64,000 bases of DNA from Thiotrichaceae bacterium. GTDB lineage: Bacteria > Pseudomonadota > Gammaproteobacteria > Thiotrichales > Thiotrichaceae. This document shows positions 43,109-53,096 of the stretch, one piece after another. The position numbers and the translations under genes were made by a program. Each line of letters starts with the position of its first letter. The first letter of the stretch is position 1. The stretch is from the NCBI GenBank assembly GCA_026989335.1, contig JALSJN010000018.1, positions 1 through 64,000 on the forward strand, in the 5' to 3' direction. The notes under the pieces are model-generated. The model did no database searches and was not told where the DNA came from. It saw only the letters and a program-made list of their open reading frames with translations.

Positions 43109-43729
43109 TTATTGGGCGGGGAGCGTTTGGAGGTCTGTTGGTTTATTATTCACTGGTGTTTCTGAACTAGGTTTAAGGATAGCTGTTCCAGCGGTATCAT
43201 CCATTAACTTACTGTCAGTCGAGCTAGTAGGAATATTCTTATCAATATATTCATTCATACTCTCAGGAACTAGGGTTTTAATCCATTCAGCCGCTTCTTT
43301 GAATTGTGGAATTAACTTCGACTTTGTCCACATATCCTGACGGGGTAATTCAGTAAAACTTAATAACATCGTAATTAAGGTAACACCAAGAGCCCCTAAA
43401 ACAACCCCGAGACCCATACCTAAAATACGGTCAAAAGTACCTAGCCCAATTGCGGAAACAGCTTTACTAAATAAATAATTAATAATGGCGCCAGTAATCA
43501 GTGTGCCAATAAAAATAATCAAAAAGGATAACCCAAGTTGTAAGGTTTCATTATCCAGTTTGAAAGGCAGCAAAGGAGCAAGTTGCTCTTTATAGCTGTA
43601 AGCTAAGAGAATAGCCGCCGCCCAAGTGGCAAGAAAAATTGCCATCCAAACAAAGCCTCTCATAAAACCAATCAAAGCAGTAATTAGAACAATGACAACA
43701 ATTGCCACATCGATATAATTAATATCCAT
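43109..43729 (-). CDS. cvpA: CvpA-family membrane protein
   Basis: A 206-residue inner-membrane protein with four hydrophobic segments in the first 120 residues (INYIDVAIVVIVLITALIGF, the stretch WMAIFLATWAAAILLAY, LSFLIIFIGTLITGAIINYL, ILGMGLGVVLGALGVTLI) and a soluble tail of about 85 residues. RGFVWMAIFLATW and FDRILGMGLG match the CvpA pattern. It is linked to colicin V production and biofilm in E. coli; the true function is unsettled. It lies directly before purF. Confidence 0.93.
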   Translation of the reverse strand: MDINYIDVAIVVIVLITALIGFMRGFVWMAIFLATWAAAILLAYSYKEQLAPLLPFKLDNETLQLGLSFLIIFIGTLITGAIINYLFSKAVSAIGLGTFDRILGMGLGVVLGALGVTLITMLLSFTELPRQDMWTKSKLIPQFKEAAEWIKTLVPESMNEYIDKNIPTSSTDSKLMDDTAGTAILKPSSETPVNNKPTDLQTLPAQ

Positions 43730-43763
43730 AAGAATAGTCTCTGGCCGGTCTTAAAGTGTTAAA

Positions 43764-44645
43764 TTATTTACTAACAACAAGGCTGTTTTGAACAAAGAAG
43801 TTTTTTGCATAACGGCGTTTCATCGATGCTTGCGCTTGAATAGCTTTGTTTCTATTGCCGTAACCACCTACGCGAACGCGGTACAAAACTTTATTGTTGT
43901 TGCTGGTTTCAGTGATAAAGGTTGTATAACCCTCAGACTTCATCGTCTTTGAAAGCTTGCTGGCGCGTGAGCTACTTGAGGTTGCTAAGAGCTGAATTGA
44001 GTATTTTCCAGCAGGCGCAGCTGTTGCAATAGATGCAGCTTTGGGTGCAACGGACTTAGGTGCTGCTTTTTTTGCAACTTTTGTGGTTTTTTTGGTTTCT
44101 GCTTTAGCTACTTTTTTAGGCTTTGAAGGTGCTTTTTTTACTTTTTTAACGACTTTCTTTTTCTTTTCTTCGATGAGGCGAGGTTTGTATTTTTCTTTCT
44201 TAGCGACAACTTGCTTTTTAGCGGTGGTGTTATCTACAACTTTACGTTGTTCATTGCTTTGTGAAGGTCGAATCGAAAATCCAGGGTTTTGTGTGTTTCC
44301 TCCTGCCGCATCGCCTATGCCGTCAGAACTTACAATAATTGCAGCGGCCTTGTTGTTGGTAGAGTTTACCGACCCAGCAACAGCCGCACCTGCGCCAACG
44401 GCAGATGCTACAATAGCTGTGCTAGCGTTACTCAAAGAGCTTCCAGCATCTGCGGTAGCTGATGCAACTGTATCGCCAGCTTCGGATAAGCTCGGAATAT
44501 TCATTTCAGGAGTGCCGGGCAGTTGCATGTCAACAACTTCTTGTCGCTCCGTGCTTTTCCCTTTCAATAAATAGGCTAATAGTAATGCGGCAATTACGGC
44601 CAATACCACAGCACCAATTCCACGTTTCATCATTGAACTTTCCAT
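43764..44645 (-). CDS. SPOR-domain membrane protein (DedD-like)
   Basis: A 293-residue protein with one N-terminal membrane helix (GIGAVVLAVIAALLLAYLL), a long low-complexity Ala/Ser then Lys/Pro-rich region (about 40-210) and a C-terminal SPOR domain (about 215-290: GKYSIQLLATSSSSRASKLS, then LYRVRVGGYGNRNKAIQAQA). SPOR domains bind denuded peptidoglycan at division sites. The position between folC and cvpA is that of dedD. A start five codons downstream (ATG at 44633 or 44630) is also possible. Confidence 0.9.
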   Translation of the reverse strand: MESSMMKRGIGAVVLAVIAALLLAYLLKGKSTERQEVVDMQLPGTPEMNIPSLSEAGDTVASATADAGSSLSNASTAIVASAVGAGAAVAGSVNSTNNKAAAIIVSSDGIGDAAGGNTQNPGFSIRPSQSNEQRKVVDNTTAKKQVVAKKEKYKPRLIEEKKKKVVKKVKKAPSKPKKVAKAETKKTTKVAKKAAPKSVAPKAASIATAAPAGKYSIQLLATSSSSRASKLSKTMKSEGYTTFITETSNNNKVLYRVRVGGYGNRNKAIQAQASMKRRYAKNFFVQNSLVVSK

Positions 44646-44711
44646 TTTATTAACTACTCCCTTAAGTTTTCGTTTGTATTTGGGGGGGGGGCAAAGCAGT
44701 AATAACTGACT

Positions 44712-45974
44712 TTATGAACCCCATATTTCTATAACATTGGATACTACCAGAAAAGAGCCAAAAACAACTACTTTATCTTTGTTTTTACAGTCTTTTTTTA
44801 GGCTTTGGACAGCTTCAGAAAAACACTCATGTGGAATTACTTTTGATTTAATATTGGCGCTCTTCATTATTTGGGTTAACGCTTTTGTTGTTATTCCGCG
44901 TGAGCCTTCAAGACTTACAATATGCCACTCGTCTATCTGTTTATTCATTATTGATAAAACTTGCTTGATGTCTTTATCTTTTAACATAGAAAAGAGCGCG
45001 AAGGTTTTTCCCTTGGTTGGCTTTTCATCAAGATACATTGATAGTGCTAATGCAGAATGCGGGTTATGTGCTACATCAACGAGCCAGTCGGGGGATGAAT
45101 GAATAAGCTGCAGACGACCCATGATAGTAGCCTTTTTAAGTCCTGCTTTAATCGACTCGATTGATACGGGAAGATGTTTAGATAGTGACTGTAACCCTGC
45201 AATGACTGTGGCTGCGTTATTCAATTGAAACTCACCCTTTAAAGTGGGTAGAGGTAACTGATAGTGTCTTTTATTGCTTTTCCATGTCCATGTAGTATTT
45301 GCATGGTTTTGAAAAGAAAAATCCCTATTTATTTGATGTAAGGTGGCTTTAACCTTTAGCGCTATGGACTTAATTGAATCGGGTGGGTCAGGGTCGCCAC
45401 AAATCACGGGTGTATCTGCCCGCATAATACCTGCTTTTTCTTTGCCGATAGCCTCGCGTTCATTTCCGAGCCAGCTCTCATGATCTATGGCTATACTGGT
45501 GATGATTGCTAGCGAGGTGTCCCATAAATTGGCGGCATCTAGTCTGCCGCCTAAGCCTACTTCAAGAATCACCACGTCGACTTTTTGTTGATTAAAAATA
45601 AGCATGGCTGCGAGCGTGCCAAATTCAAAATAACTTAAACTAATGTCTTTGCGGGCATTATCAATTTCTTTAAATGCCGTGATGATTTGTGCATCGCTAG
45701 CTCTGATGCCTGATAGCTTTATTCGTTCGTTATAGTGGATGAGATGAGGGGAGGTGTAACTGCCAGTGGTGTAACCCTCTGCGATTAAAATCGCCTCTAA
45801 AAAAGCTACGCTTGAACCTTTACCATTGGTGCCAGCAACGGTAATGATTGGAAAGCTAGGGCTTAACACGTCAAGTCTTTCAGCAACTTGATGAATTCGA
45901 GCTAAGCCAAGGTCGATCTCGGTGGGGTGTAAATTTTCTTGCCAATTAAGCCAATCATCTAAGGTTTTTTTCAT
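44712..45974 (-). CDS. folC: Bifunctional folylpolyglutamate / dihydrofolate synthase
   Basis: Adds Glu to dihydropteroate and to folates. It has 420 residues of the Mur ligase type: TVAGTNGKGSSVAFLEAIL (ATP loop), YTSPHLIHYNERI, VVILEVGLGGRLDAANLWD, IDHESWLGN and GRLQLIHSSPDWLVDVAHNPHS. It stands between accD and the SPOR gene, in the usual order. Confidence 0.96.
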   Translation of the reverse strand: MKKTLDDWLNWQENLHPTEIDLGLARIHQVAERLDVLSPSFPIITVAGTNGKGSSVAFLEAILIAEGYTTGSYTSPHLIHYNERIKLSGIRASDAQIITAFKEIDNARKDISLSYFEFGTLAAMLIFNQQKVDVVILEVGLGGRLDAANLWDTSLAIITSIAIDHESWLGNEREAIGKEKAGIMRADTPVICGDPDPPDSIKSIALKVKATLHQINRDFSFQNHANTTWTWKSNKRHYQLPLPTLKGEFQLNNAATVIAGLQSLSKHLPVSIESIKAGLKKATIMGRLQLIHSSPDWLVDVAHNPHSALALSMYLDEKPTKGKTFALFSMLKDKDIKQVLSIMNKQIDEWHIVSLEGSRGITTKALTQIMKSANIKSKVIPHECFSEAVQSLKKDCKNKDKVVVFGSFLVVSNVIEIWGS

Positions 45975-46020
45975 AGTTGAGTGTTTTTTATATGGGGCTT
46001 GTCGCTAACTGAATATGGCG

Positions 46021-46986
46021 TTATTTCTTTTCAGCGTCTTTGTCAGCACCAGCCACTTCTATCTTTGCCTCTTTAGGAACGGGCTTTGGGCTAGGAATAG
46101 CGTCAACTTCTTGCATATTTGCGGGGCGTGGTTTGTGGGTGAGCATGCAGAGAAGGTCAACAATTTCTTGACGTAATTCTTGGCGTGGGATAATACGGTC
46201 TACCGCACCTTTTTCTATTAAAAATTCACTTCGTTGAAAACCTTCGGGGAGTGTCTCGCCAACTGTTTGCTCTATAACACGGGGCCCTGCAAAGCCGATT
46301 AGTGCCTTAGGTTCGGCAATAATAACATCACCTAACATGGCAAAGCTGGCTGAAACACCACCCATAGTGGGGTCGGTTAAGACTGATATAAAGGGTAAAC
46401 CAGCGTCAGAAAGTTTCGTCAGTGAAGCACTGGTTTTAGCCATTTGCATGAGTGAGAAAAGGGCTTCTTGCATGCGTGCTCCACCACTGGCGGAAAACAC
46501 AATATAAGGTATTTTAGCTTGAATCGCTGCATTCACACCTTGCACGAATCGCTCGCCCACCACAGAACCCATCGAACCACCCATAAAGCGAAAATCAAAA
46601 GCTGCTGAGATTAATGGTACGCCATGTACTTGGCCTTTGATGACGATCAACGCATCTTTTTCGCCGGTTGATTTTTGGGCAGCGCTTAGGCGGTCTTTAT
46701 ATTTTTTGCTGTCTTTAAACTTTAAAATGTCAATGGGTGTTACATTGGCAGCGATTTCTTCACGGTTTTCTTTATCTAGAAAATAGTCGAGACGCTTGCG
46801 TCCACTAATGCGTTCATGGTGATAACACTTTGGGCAGACTTCTAAATTTATTTCTAAATCAGCTTTGTAGAGAACTGTTTTACAAGCAGGGCACTTATGC
46901 CATAAGCCCTCTGGGATTGATTTCTTTTTTGCCGTTGTGACATCGGTACGAATACGTAACGGAATTAAATTTTCAAACCAACTCAT
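46021..46986 (-). CDS. accD: Acetyl-CoA carboxylase carboxyltransferase subunit beta
   Basis: Beta half of the carboxyltransferase that forms malonyl-CoA. It has 321 residues. A zinc ribbon ([15 protein letters not shown], then VCPKCYHH, four Cys at about 29-51) is followed by the crotonase-like core with [39 protein letters not shown] and [13 protein letters not shown]. The C-terminal tail (about 290-321) is Pro/Lys/Asp-rich. Confidence 0.97.
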   Translation of the reverse strand: MSWFENLIPLRIRTDVTTAKKKSIPEGLWHKCPACKTVLYKADLEINLEVCPKCYHHERISGRKRLDYFLDKENREEIAANVTPIDILKFKDSKKYKDRLSAAQKSTGEKDALIVIKGQVHGVPLISAAFDFRFMGGSMGSVVGERFVQGVNAAIQAKIPYIVFSASGGARMQEALFSLMQMAKTSASLTKLSDAGLPFISVLTDPTMGGVSASFAMLGDVIIAEPKALIGFAGPRVIEQTVGETLPEGFQRSEFLIEKGAVDRIIPRQELRQEIVDLLCMLTHKPRPANMQEVDAIPSPKPVPKEAKIEVAGADKDAEKK

Positions 46987-47034
46987 AATAAAATCCTACT
47001 ATTTTTGGTGCAACATAGCTCAAATGTATGTCAA

Positions 47035-47838
47035 TTATGCATCCATTGCTTGGCGCATTGAAGTTAAAAGCGCAGTTATTTCATGGGTGATTGTATCAGC
47101 ATCATCAATATTGTTTTCAATAATTTTTACAATGGCACTACCGACGATAACGCCGTCCGAAACTGCAGACACGGCTCTGGCACTTGCTGCATCTTTTATG
47201 CCGAAACCAACAGCTACTGGCATGGATGCGATAGATCTAATACGCTCAACGCGTTCAGCAACCTCGCTAACATTTAATGTACTGGAACCTGTTACACCTT
47301 TCAATGAAACATAATAGAGAAAGCCACTGCCTGAATCTGATATTTTTTTGATGCGTGCATCGGTAGTGGTAGGTGAAAGTAAATAGATAGGATCTATTCC
47401 AGCTTCATTTAGTATTGGTACAAGTTCGCTACTTTCTTCAGGTGGGAGGTCTACGGTGAGTAGTGCGTCAATGCCTGCTGCTTTTGCTTTATCGGCAAAT
47501 GTTTGGTAGCCCATCGCTTCGACAGGGTTTAAGTAACCCATAAAAATTATTGGCGTTTCATTATCTTTTTGGCGGAATTCTGTAGTCATTGCGATTACAT
47601 TATTAAGGCTGGTGTGATGGATAAGAGCGCGCTCACAAGCCAGCTGAATGGTTGGGCCATCCGCCATAGGGTCTGAAAAAGGTATCCCTAACTCGATCAT
47701 ATCAGCGCCTGCTTTAACCATTGCGTGCATCAGCGGTACAGTAATAGAGGGATTCGAATCGCCCGCAGTAATATAGGGGATGAGCGCTTTTTTGCCTTTA
47801 TTGTTTAAGTCTGCAAAGCATTGTGTTATTCGACTCAT
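47035..47838 (-). CDS. trpA: Tryptophan synthase alpha subunit
   Basis: Splits indole-3-glycerol phosphate to indole. It has 267 residues: [20 protein letters not shown] at the start, [20 protein letters not shown] with catalytic Glu and Asp, [11 protein letters not shown], and [16 protein letters not shown] with the phosphate site. It overlaps the trpB stop (ATGA), typical of coupled alpha/beta synthesis. Confidence 0.97.
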   Translation of the reverse strand: MSRITQCFADLNNKGKKALIPYITAGDSNPSITVPLMHAMVKAGADMIELGIPFSDPMADGPTIQLACERALIHHTSLNNVIAMTTEFRQKDNETPIIFMGYLNPVEAMGYQTFADKAKAAGIDALLTVDLPPEESSELVPILNEAGIDPIYLLSPTTTDARIKKISDSGSGFLYYVSLKGVTGSSTLNVSEVAERVERIRSIASMPVAVGFGIKDAASARAVSAVSDGVIVGSAIVKIIENNIDDADTITHEITALLTSMRQAMDA

Positions 47839-49097
47839 AATTTGATTCCTTCGCGTGCCGCAATGGTGTTGATGTCTTTGTCGCCACGTCCAGATAGATT
47901 AACAATGATTTGTTGGTCACTCGTCATAGTCGGTGCGAGTTTCATGGCATAAGCAAGTGCATGGCTGCTTTCTAAAGCTGGGATAATTCCTTCGATACGC
48001 GTGAGTGAGTGAAATGCTTGCATCGCTTCATCATCAGTAACCGCCACATAGTTAGCACGTCCGATGTCTTTTAGAAAACAATGTTCAGGGCCCACGCCAG
48101 GGTAATCTAAACCTGCTGAAATAGAATGTGGTTCAATTACTTGGCCATCATCATCCGCCATTAGATACATGCGGTTGCCGTGTAAAACCCCTGGTTTTGC
48201 CGTGCATAAGGGGGCAGCATGTTCGCCTGTTTCTAGGCCATGGCCAGCAGCTTCTACACCATAAATATCCACGTCTAAATCAGCTAAAAACTCATGAAAT
48301 AGGCCGATAGCGTTTGAACCTCCACCAATACAGGCGACTAGTGCATCAGGCAGGCGACCTGTTTGTTTGAGTGATTGTTGTTTGGCTTCGCGGCCAATTA
48401 TAGTTTGAAAATCACGTACCATTTCAGGGTAAGGGTGCGGGCCTGCGACGGTGCCGATGCAATAAAAAGTATCATCGACGTTGGTTACCCAGTCACGCAT
48501 GGCTTCGTTTAAAGCATCCTTAAGCGTTTTTGAGCCCGACGTGACGGGGCGAACTTCTGCACCTAAAAGCTTCATACGGTAAACATTGGGTGCTTGGCGC
48601 GCGACATCGACCTCGCCCATATAAACCACACACTCTAAGCCTAGGCGTGCGGCAATAGTTGCTGTTGCTACACCATGTTGACCTGCACCGGTTTCTGCAA
48701 TGATACGGGGTTTCCCCATGTGTTTGGCTAACAATGCTTGTCCAATGGTATTGTTGATTTTATGCGCACCGGTGTGGTTTAAATCTTCACGTTTTAAGTA
48801 AATTTGTGCGCCACCGAGTTCGTTTGACCAACGTTGAGCATGATAAAGTGGGCTAGGGCGACCGACGTAATGTCGTAGATCATTATCAAAATCAGCTTGA
48901 AATTGTTGATCATTTTTCAAATGATTGTAAGCAATTTCTAATTCTTCAATAGCATCCATTAGGGTTTCGGGCGCAAAGCGACCCCCATAAATACCGAAGT
49001 GCCCCTGTTTGTCGGGAAATGCGCTCCAATCGACGCTGGTCAAATCTACATTACTAAGATCTAGCCTATTTAAATCATTGTTTATCGTACTCGGCAC
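47835..49097 (-). CDS. trpB: Tryptophan synthase beta subunit
   Basis: Pyridoxal-phosphate enzyme joining indole and serine. It has 420 residues: [39 protein letters not shown] (Lys of the HK site), [31 protein letters not shown] and [10 protein letters not shown]. The first about 25 residues before [11 protein letters not shown] are longer than usual and the frame overlaps trpF by 23 bp, so a later non-ATG start is possible. Confidence 0.96.
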   Translation of the reverse strand: MPSTINNDLNRLDLSNVDLTSVDWSAFPDKQGHFGIYGGRFAPETLMDAIEELEIAYNHLKNDQQFQADFDNDLRHYVGRPSPLYHAQRWSNELGGAQIYLKREDLNHTGAHKINNTIGQALLAKHMGKPRIIAETGAGQHGVATATIAARLGLECVVYMGEVDVARQAPNVYRMKLLGAEVRPVTSGSKTLKDALNEAMRDWVTNVDDTFYCIGTVAGPHPYPEMVRDFQTIIGREAKQQSLKQTGRLPDALVACIGGGSNAIGLFHEFLADLDVDIYGVEAAGHGLETGEHAAPLCTAKPGVLHGNRMYLMADDDGQVIEPHSISAGLDYPGVGPEHCFLKDIGRANYVAVTDDEAMQAFHSLTRIEGIIPALESSHALAYAMKLAPTMTSDQQIIVNLSGRGDKDINTIAAREGIKL

Positions 49098-49725
49098 GTC
49101 TTACCTCATCCATTAATTGGTTAATCATTTGTTGGTCTTTTATTCCGGGTGCGCTTTCAACACCGCTGCTTAAGTCCATGCCATAAACATCGGTTTGTTG
49201 AATGGCTTGCGCAATATTTGTAGGGTTTAATCCGCCTGCCAAAATGATGGGTTTTGGGTAGTCTTTTGGTACATCATTCCAATCAAATGTTTCCCCTGTG
49301 CCACCTGCTTTTCCCATGTCGTGGCTATCGACTAAAAAGCCTTTTGCATCGTGATACTGATTAGCGTACTCAGTAAAGCTGGTTGAGTTACGGTTTTTCA
49401 TTGCTACTGCTTTAATATAAGGTCGGTTAAATGATGCGCAATACTCAGGCGTTTCTGAACCATGAAATTGTAACAAATCAAGTGGTACAGCATCCAGTAC
49501 TGAGTGCACAAAACCTTCGCTGGTATCCATAAATAACCCAACGGAAGCAATGAAGGGCGGAAGCGCAGCACAAATCTGGCTAGCTTGATGAATGCTTACG
49601 TTACGTGGGCTTTTAGCATAAAAAACCAGCCCAATAGCATCACCACCTGCTTGGCTTACATGCAGCGCATCTTCAATGCAAGTGATGCCGCAGATTTTGA
49701 CACGCATTTTGACAGGAGTTTTCAT
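49075..49725 (-). CDS. trpF: Phosphoribosylanthranilate isomerase
   Basis: TIM-barrel enzyme of tryptophan synthesis. It has 216 residues: [19 protein letters not shown] with the catalytic Cys, [46 protein letters not shown] and [17 protein letters not shown] with the catalytic Asp. It is the first gene of the string trpF-trpB-trpA-accD-folC-SPOR-cvpA-purF. truA, often upstream, is not present. Confidence 0.96.
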   Translation of the reverse strand: MKTPVKMRVKICGITCIEDALHVSQAGGDAIGLVFYAKSPRNVSIHQASQICAALPPFIASVGLFMDTSEGFVHSVLDAVPLDLLQFHGSETPEYCASFNRPYIKAVAMKNRNSTSFTEYANQYHDAKGFLVDSHDMGKAGGTGETFDWNDVPKDYPKPIILAGGLNPTNIAQAIQQTDVYGMDLSSGVESAPGIKDQQMINQLMDEVRRAEYDKQ

Positions 49726-49793
49726 GAGGGGAAAGGTAGCACAGGAAGAACAAACTATGAAGCGACAGAGTGCCTGAATATTTAAAAGTACAG

Positions 49794-49821
49794 TTGCAAT
49801 GATTAGTTTGTCGCGTATATT
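49794..49821 (+). promoter_or_regulatory. Candidate promoter of the GlsB-type membrane protein gene
   Basis: TTGCAA (49794-49799), a 16-bp spacer and TATATT (49816-49821) stand 40 bp before the ATG at 49862. The gene's AAGGAGAG ribosome binding site lies within the transcript. The region is divergent to trpF, so a minus-strand promoter for the trp string probably overlaps it. Confidence 0.55.
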
Positions 49822-49861
49822 GGGTGCTTTATTGACTTTTTAAGACCGAAGGAGAGAGATT

Positions 49862-50122
49862 ATGGCGTTATGGGTACTATTGGTTTGGCTGGTTGTTGGT
49901 TTAATAATAGGCTTTGTAACACGCCAAATATTTAAACGTAAGTCAGGCTTCGGTATGGTCGGTGACGGTATTTTAGGTGCTGCAGGAGGGGTTATTGGAG
50001 GCTACTTAGTGGCTTTAACCGCGATTGGAAGTACTTTGGGTGGGTTGATTCTAACCATTGCCTCAGCAATAGCGTGTGCGATGCTAGTGACTTGGAGCAC
50101 CAAGTTTATTACTCAAGCTTAA
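49862..50122 (+). CDS. GlsB/YeaQ/YmgE-type (transglycosylase-associated) small membrane protein
   Basis: An 86-residue inner-membrane protein with three hydrophobic segments: LWVLLVWLVVGLIIGFVTRQ, the glycine-rich stretch GMVGDGILGAAGGVIGGYLV and LGGLILTIASAIACAMLVTW. The length and the G-x-x-G pattern fit the family, which is linked to stress response; the enzyme activity implied by the family name is not established. GGAG lies at good distance from the ATG. Two unknown small genes follow. Confidence 0.85.
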   Translation: MALWVLLVWLVVGLIIGFVTRQIFKRKSGFGMVGDGILGAAGGVIGGYLVALTAIGSTLGGLILTIASAIACAMLVTWSTKFITQA

Positions 50123-50144
50123 GTTAGTTAGAGTGTTAAAAAAG

Positions 50145-50486
50145 ATGAAAGAGCAGCAGAAAAGTTTTTTTGAAAAAATGGGTGAAATACTAAACTCTCC
50201 TTTGCCTGGAACTATGCATAGCCCCGCTGAACCTTCAGAGGCATCTGCTACTAACAATACAGATCAAATTAATGAAAATGATGGCTCTTTGTTGGCTCGT
50301 ATTAAAGATATTCTTAATACGCCCTTACCTGGTAGCAAGAAATCTGGTAGCGATAATTTAACGGATCAGATAGTAGACTTAGAGAAAAAGCCGATTGAAA
50401 TAACCGATGCAGATTACCCGAAAACTGGTGGGAAACAGACTGGGCTACGTTCAAAGCACATCAAGATCAAGACCGTAAGGGTTTGA
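50145..50486 (+). CDS. Unknown small protein with a duplicated LNxPLPG motif
   Basis: Not recognised. It has 113 residues from the ATG at 50145 (a GTG four codons upstream is possible). Two copies of a short segment are seen: FFEKMGEILNSPLPGT and LLARIKDILNTPLPGS (about 30 residues of polar linker lie between). The rest is charged and disordered, ending in a basic stretch (KHIKIKTVRV). No signal or membrane helix. It is encoded 22 bp after the GlsB-type gene and its stop lies two bases before the start of the next gene, so it is a real part of a small operon. Confidence 0.6.
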   Translation: MKEQQKSFFEKMGEILNSPLPGTMHSPAEPSEASATNNTDQINENDGSLLARIKDILNTPLPGSKKSGSDNLTDQIVDLEKKPIEITDADYPKTGGKQTGLRSKHIKIKTVRV

Positions 50487-50488
50487 CG

Positions 50489-50722
50489 ATGAAGCAACAA
50501 ATGGATCAATCAAACTTTGCTCAATATCAAACACAAGAGCGTGAGCAGTTTGAGGCATACCAAACAAGTGAATTCGAGTTATTTCAAGCTCAACAGCAAG
50601 CCAAGTTAGTTTGGATTCAGGAGCAACAATTAAAACAAACTATCGGTGGTGAAGTGGTAGGTATGCTTCCTCCTGCGCCTCCGGTAGCGCCATTAGCGCC
50701 TAAGGCGCCAACCCCACCTTAG
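50489..50722 (+). CDS. Unknown small Gln-rich / Pro-rich protein
   Basis: Not recognised. It has 77 residues from the ATG at 50489, with AAGGG seven bases upstream. The N-terminal 45 residues are Gln-rich and probably one amphipathic helix (REQFEAYQTSEFELFQAQQQ), and the end is Pro/Ala-rich (PPAPPVAPLAPKAPTPP). No signal peptide. It follows the previous unknown gene by two bases. A membrane-remodelling or scaffold role together with the GlsB-type protein is only a guess. Confidence 0.6.
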   Translation: MKQQMDQSNFAQYQTQEREQFEAYQTSEFELFQAQQQAKLVWIQEQQLKQTIGGEVVGMLPPAPPVAPLAPKAPTPP

Positions 50723-50743
50723 CCTTGACTAGCATACTAAAAA

Positions 50744-51535
50744 GTGAACTTATATACTGCTGCATATCAATGTTTAATGATAAAAGATGTTACAAAAAAA
50801 CGTCTTTGTGTCGATGCGTTACTATCTGATTGGGATAATAATTTGCTCAATCGAGAGCAAGCTGAGCTTGTACAAATTGAGGTGCCAGGCCGCCCAGAAA
50901 AACCAGAATTACTGCCACACGCTCAATTAAAACAACGTAAATTAGGATCCGAACTTGGGCGTGCTATGCTGATTCATGCTATTGCTCATATTGAGTTTAA
51001 TGCCATTAACTTAGCCTTGGATGCAGTCTACCGTTTTCGCGAACTACCTGATCAATATTGTGCCGATTGGCTAAAGGTTGCCTCCGAAGAGTCGTATCAT
51101 TTTTCATTATTAGAGCAACGGCTTCATGATTTAGGTTATCAATATGGGGATTTTCCCGCACATAATGGTTTGTGGGAAATGGTTTTAAAAACTGATCACG
51201 ATGTGATGATACGTATGGCTTTAGTACCTAGAGTACTAGAAGCGCGGGGCTTGGATGTGACACCTGCGATGATGAAGCGCCTCGAAAAAGTGGGTGACTC
51301 CAAAACCGTTAAAGCCTTAGAAATAATCTTACGCGATGAAATAGGACATGTAGCCATTGGTTCTTATTGGTTTAAGCAATCTTGTGAGCAACGTGGTTTA
51401 AACTCAGAAAAGACATTTCGTGATTTATTAAACACTTATATGGGTGGCATGCTACGCGGTCCTTTTCATACCGAAGCTCGACTCAAAGCAGGCTTTAGTC
51501 AGAAAGAAATCGATGAACTGGTTAAATTGACTTAA
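50744..51535 (+). CDS. DUF455 ferritin-like protein
   Basis: A 263-residue helical protein with the metal-binding pattern of ferritin-like enzymes: AHIEFNAINLALDAV, SEESYHFSLLEQRLHDLG, PRVLEARGLDVTPAMM and DEIGHVAIGSYWF, supplying Glu/His ligands for a di-iron or similar centre. The family (DUF455) is widespread but unassigned, with similarity to MiaE-type tRNA hydroxylases suggested. The start is GTG at 50744, since no ATG suits. It is 21 bp behind the Gln-rich unknown gene. Confidence 0.88.
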   Translation: MNLYTAAYQCLMIKDVTKKRLCVDALLSDWDNNLLNREQAELVQIEVPGRPEKPELLPHAQLKQRKLGSELGRAMLIHAIAHIEFNAINLALDAVYRFRELPDQYCADWLKVASEESYHFSLLEQRLHDLGYQYGDFPAHNGLWEMVLKTDHDVMIRMALVPRVLEARGLDVTPAMMKRLEKVGDSKTVKALEIILRDEIGHVAIGSYWFKQSCEQRGLNSEKTFRDLLNTYMGGMLRGPFHTEARLKAGFSQKEIDELVKLT

Positions 51536-51595
51536 AAATAGAATCTCATGGTATACTTTTTAACCATTTATTCCTTCATTAAAATAACTGACTTC

Positions 51596-52933
51596 ATGAA
51601 AATAGCACTTTATAAACAATCAATTCTTTTGCTTTTAACAGTGTTTTCGAGTGTTTTTTCAACTCATGCTTACGCTGAGGTCGACAATTCATTTTTAATG
51701 AATGAAATCGCGTTAAGGTCAGCAAAATCAGGGCTCTCTGTTTCAGAGGGTGGGGGCTCACTGGGTTCAAAGCCGAGTAAGTCTTCTATCGTGGATTTTT
51801 TAAAAAGTTCTAATGATGATTTTGAAAAAGCGACTAGCTTAAAAGCTAAAACGGATGAAGGTTTTACGCAGCGTTCTGCAACGCGGGATTTATCAGGGAG
51901 TAATAATAAACCCTCAAGAATAGATCAAATTTCAGCTACAGGGAAGTACCGTAAAAAAAGTGATGAAAAAAGGGGTAGTAATGAAATTAAAAAAACTGAA
52001 ACCATTAAAACTAGTTCTATAAGTTCTCCTGAGAGCGACCTAGCAGCTGAGAAACCTAAAACTAAACTATTGGATAAAAAAACCTCTAGAAAGTCATCTA
52101 AAAAGAAAGGTAAAAGGGTGCGCTATTGTTTAGGCGGTAGTTTTAAGGCATTAGAAAAAAAGATGAAGCAGTATGATGCACCCATTACAAAATACAGTAA
52201 AAAATATGGTGTTTCAAAAGCTTTAATCCAAGCTGTGATAACGGCAGAGAGTTGTTGGAATCCCAAAGCACTTTCTCCTGTAGGTGCGCAAGGCCTTATG
52301 CAGTTAATGCCGGCTACGGCCAAACGTTTCGGTGTTACACAGCGCTATAACCCTGATTTAAACATAAAAGCAGGTACTAACTATTTGAAATTCTTAACAA
52401 AATATTTCAAAAAAGATATGGTTAAAGTCATTGCAGCCTACAATGCAGGTGAAGGTGCGGTTAATAAATACAAAGGGGTTCCGCCCTATAAAGAAACGAA
52501 ACACTATGTGAAAAAAGTAGCAACGCTTTATAAGCTTTATAATAATAATGGTAGTGTGTTAACCGCTGAGGCATTTAAAGCATCATTATTAAGAATGCAT
52601 TTGCCAACAACACCTGAAGAGATACGTAGAATAATATTTGTGCCGCAGGTCATGCCGTCATCACGCTTTAGTCCTTATAAAAACCGTTTAAGAAATATAG
52701 CACGAGGAAACTGCGCCAATAGAACTAGCACACGTCTCAAGCAATCTACCGAAGTAGAAGGCGGGGACGGTATTTGGCAAAGAATATACAATGCTAGTGC
52801 AGGTGAAACACTAACGCACGTTATGTATAAAACGGGTGTTCATAAATTAAAAATCGCTCAAATGAATGGTATTCGACCAAGAACAAAATTAAAAATGGGG
52901 CAACGCTTATTAGTTTGGGAGTGTCGAAAATAG
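51596..52933 (+). CDS. Lytic transglycosylase with C-terminal LysM domain
   Basis: A 445-residue secreted peptidoglycan lyase. The signal peptide begins at the ATG at 51596 (QSILLLLTVFSSVFSTHAYA); an upstream ATG at 51548 lacks a ribosome site. A long disordered Lys/Ser region (about 30-185) precedes the SLT domain (about 200-320): YGVSKALIQAVITAESCWNP with the catalytic Glu, then GAQGLMQLMPATAKRFGV, NLNIKAGTNYL-like spacing and VIAAYNAGEGAVNKY. A LysM-like segment follows at the end (AGETLTHVMYKTGVHKLKI, NGIRPRTKLKMGQRL). It is monocistronic, between the DUF455 gene and pgi. Confidence 0.9.
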   Translation: MKIALYKQSILLLLTVFSSVFSTHAYAEVDNSFLMNEIALRSAKSGLSVSEGGGSLGSKPSKSSIVDFLKSSNDDFEKATSLKAKTDEGFTQRSATRDLSGSNNKPSRIDQISATGKYRKKSDEKRGSNEIKKTETIKTSSISSPESDLAAEKPKTKLLDKKTSRKSSKKKGKRVRYCLGGSFKALEKKMKQYDAPITKYSKKYGVSKALIQAVITAESCWNPKALSPVGAQGLMQLMPATAKRFGVTQRYNPDLNIKAGTNYLKFLTKYFKKDMVKVIAAYNAGEGAVNKYKGVPPYKETKHYVKKVATLYKLYNNNGSVLTAEAFKASLLRMHLPTTPEEIRRIIFVPQVMPSSRFSPYKNRLRNIARGNCANRTSTRLKQSTEVEGGDGIWQRIYNASAGETLTHVMYKTGVHKLKIAQMNGIRPRTKLKMGQRLLVWECRK

Positions 52934-53096
52934 GTTGGTTGCCTATAAATTGACCACTCGTAAGAATTACAGCTTATTTTGTAAATGTTTATTAGAAAAT
53001 AAAGTTTTTTTATTCTAATATAGGGTGTTACTAAAAAAACTTTAGTATGATTAATATGAAAAGTATTTATCAACCTTGTTATCAGAGAAAAATAAA

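Noticed and set aside
44041..44574. 177-residue plus-strand frame opposite the SPOR gene
   Set aside because: Mirror of the Ala/Lys-rich low-complexity region; composition follows from the antisense of Lys and Ala codons.
53076..53096. TTG start of pgi
   Set aside because: The ATG at 53097 gives a normal length, and the seven extra residues add nothing conserved.
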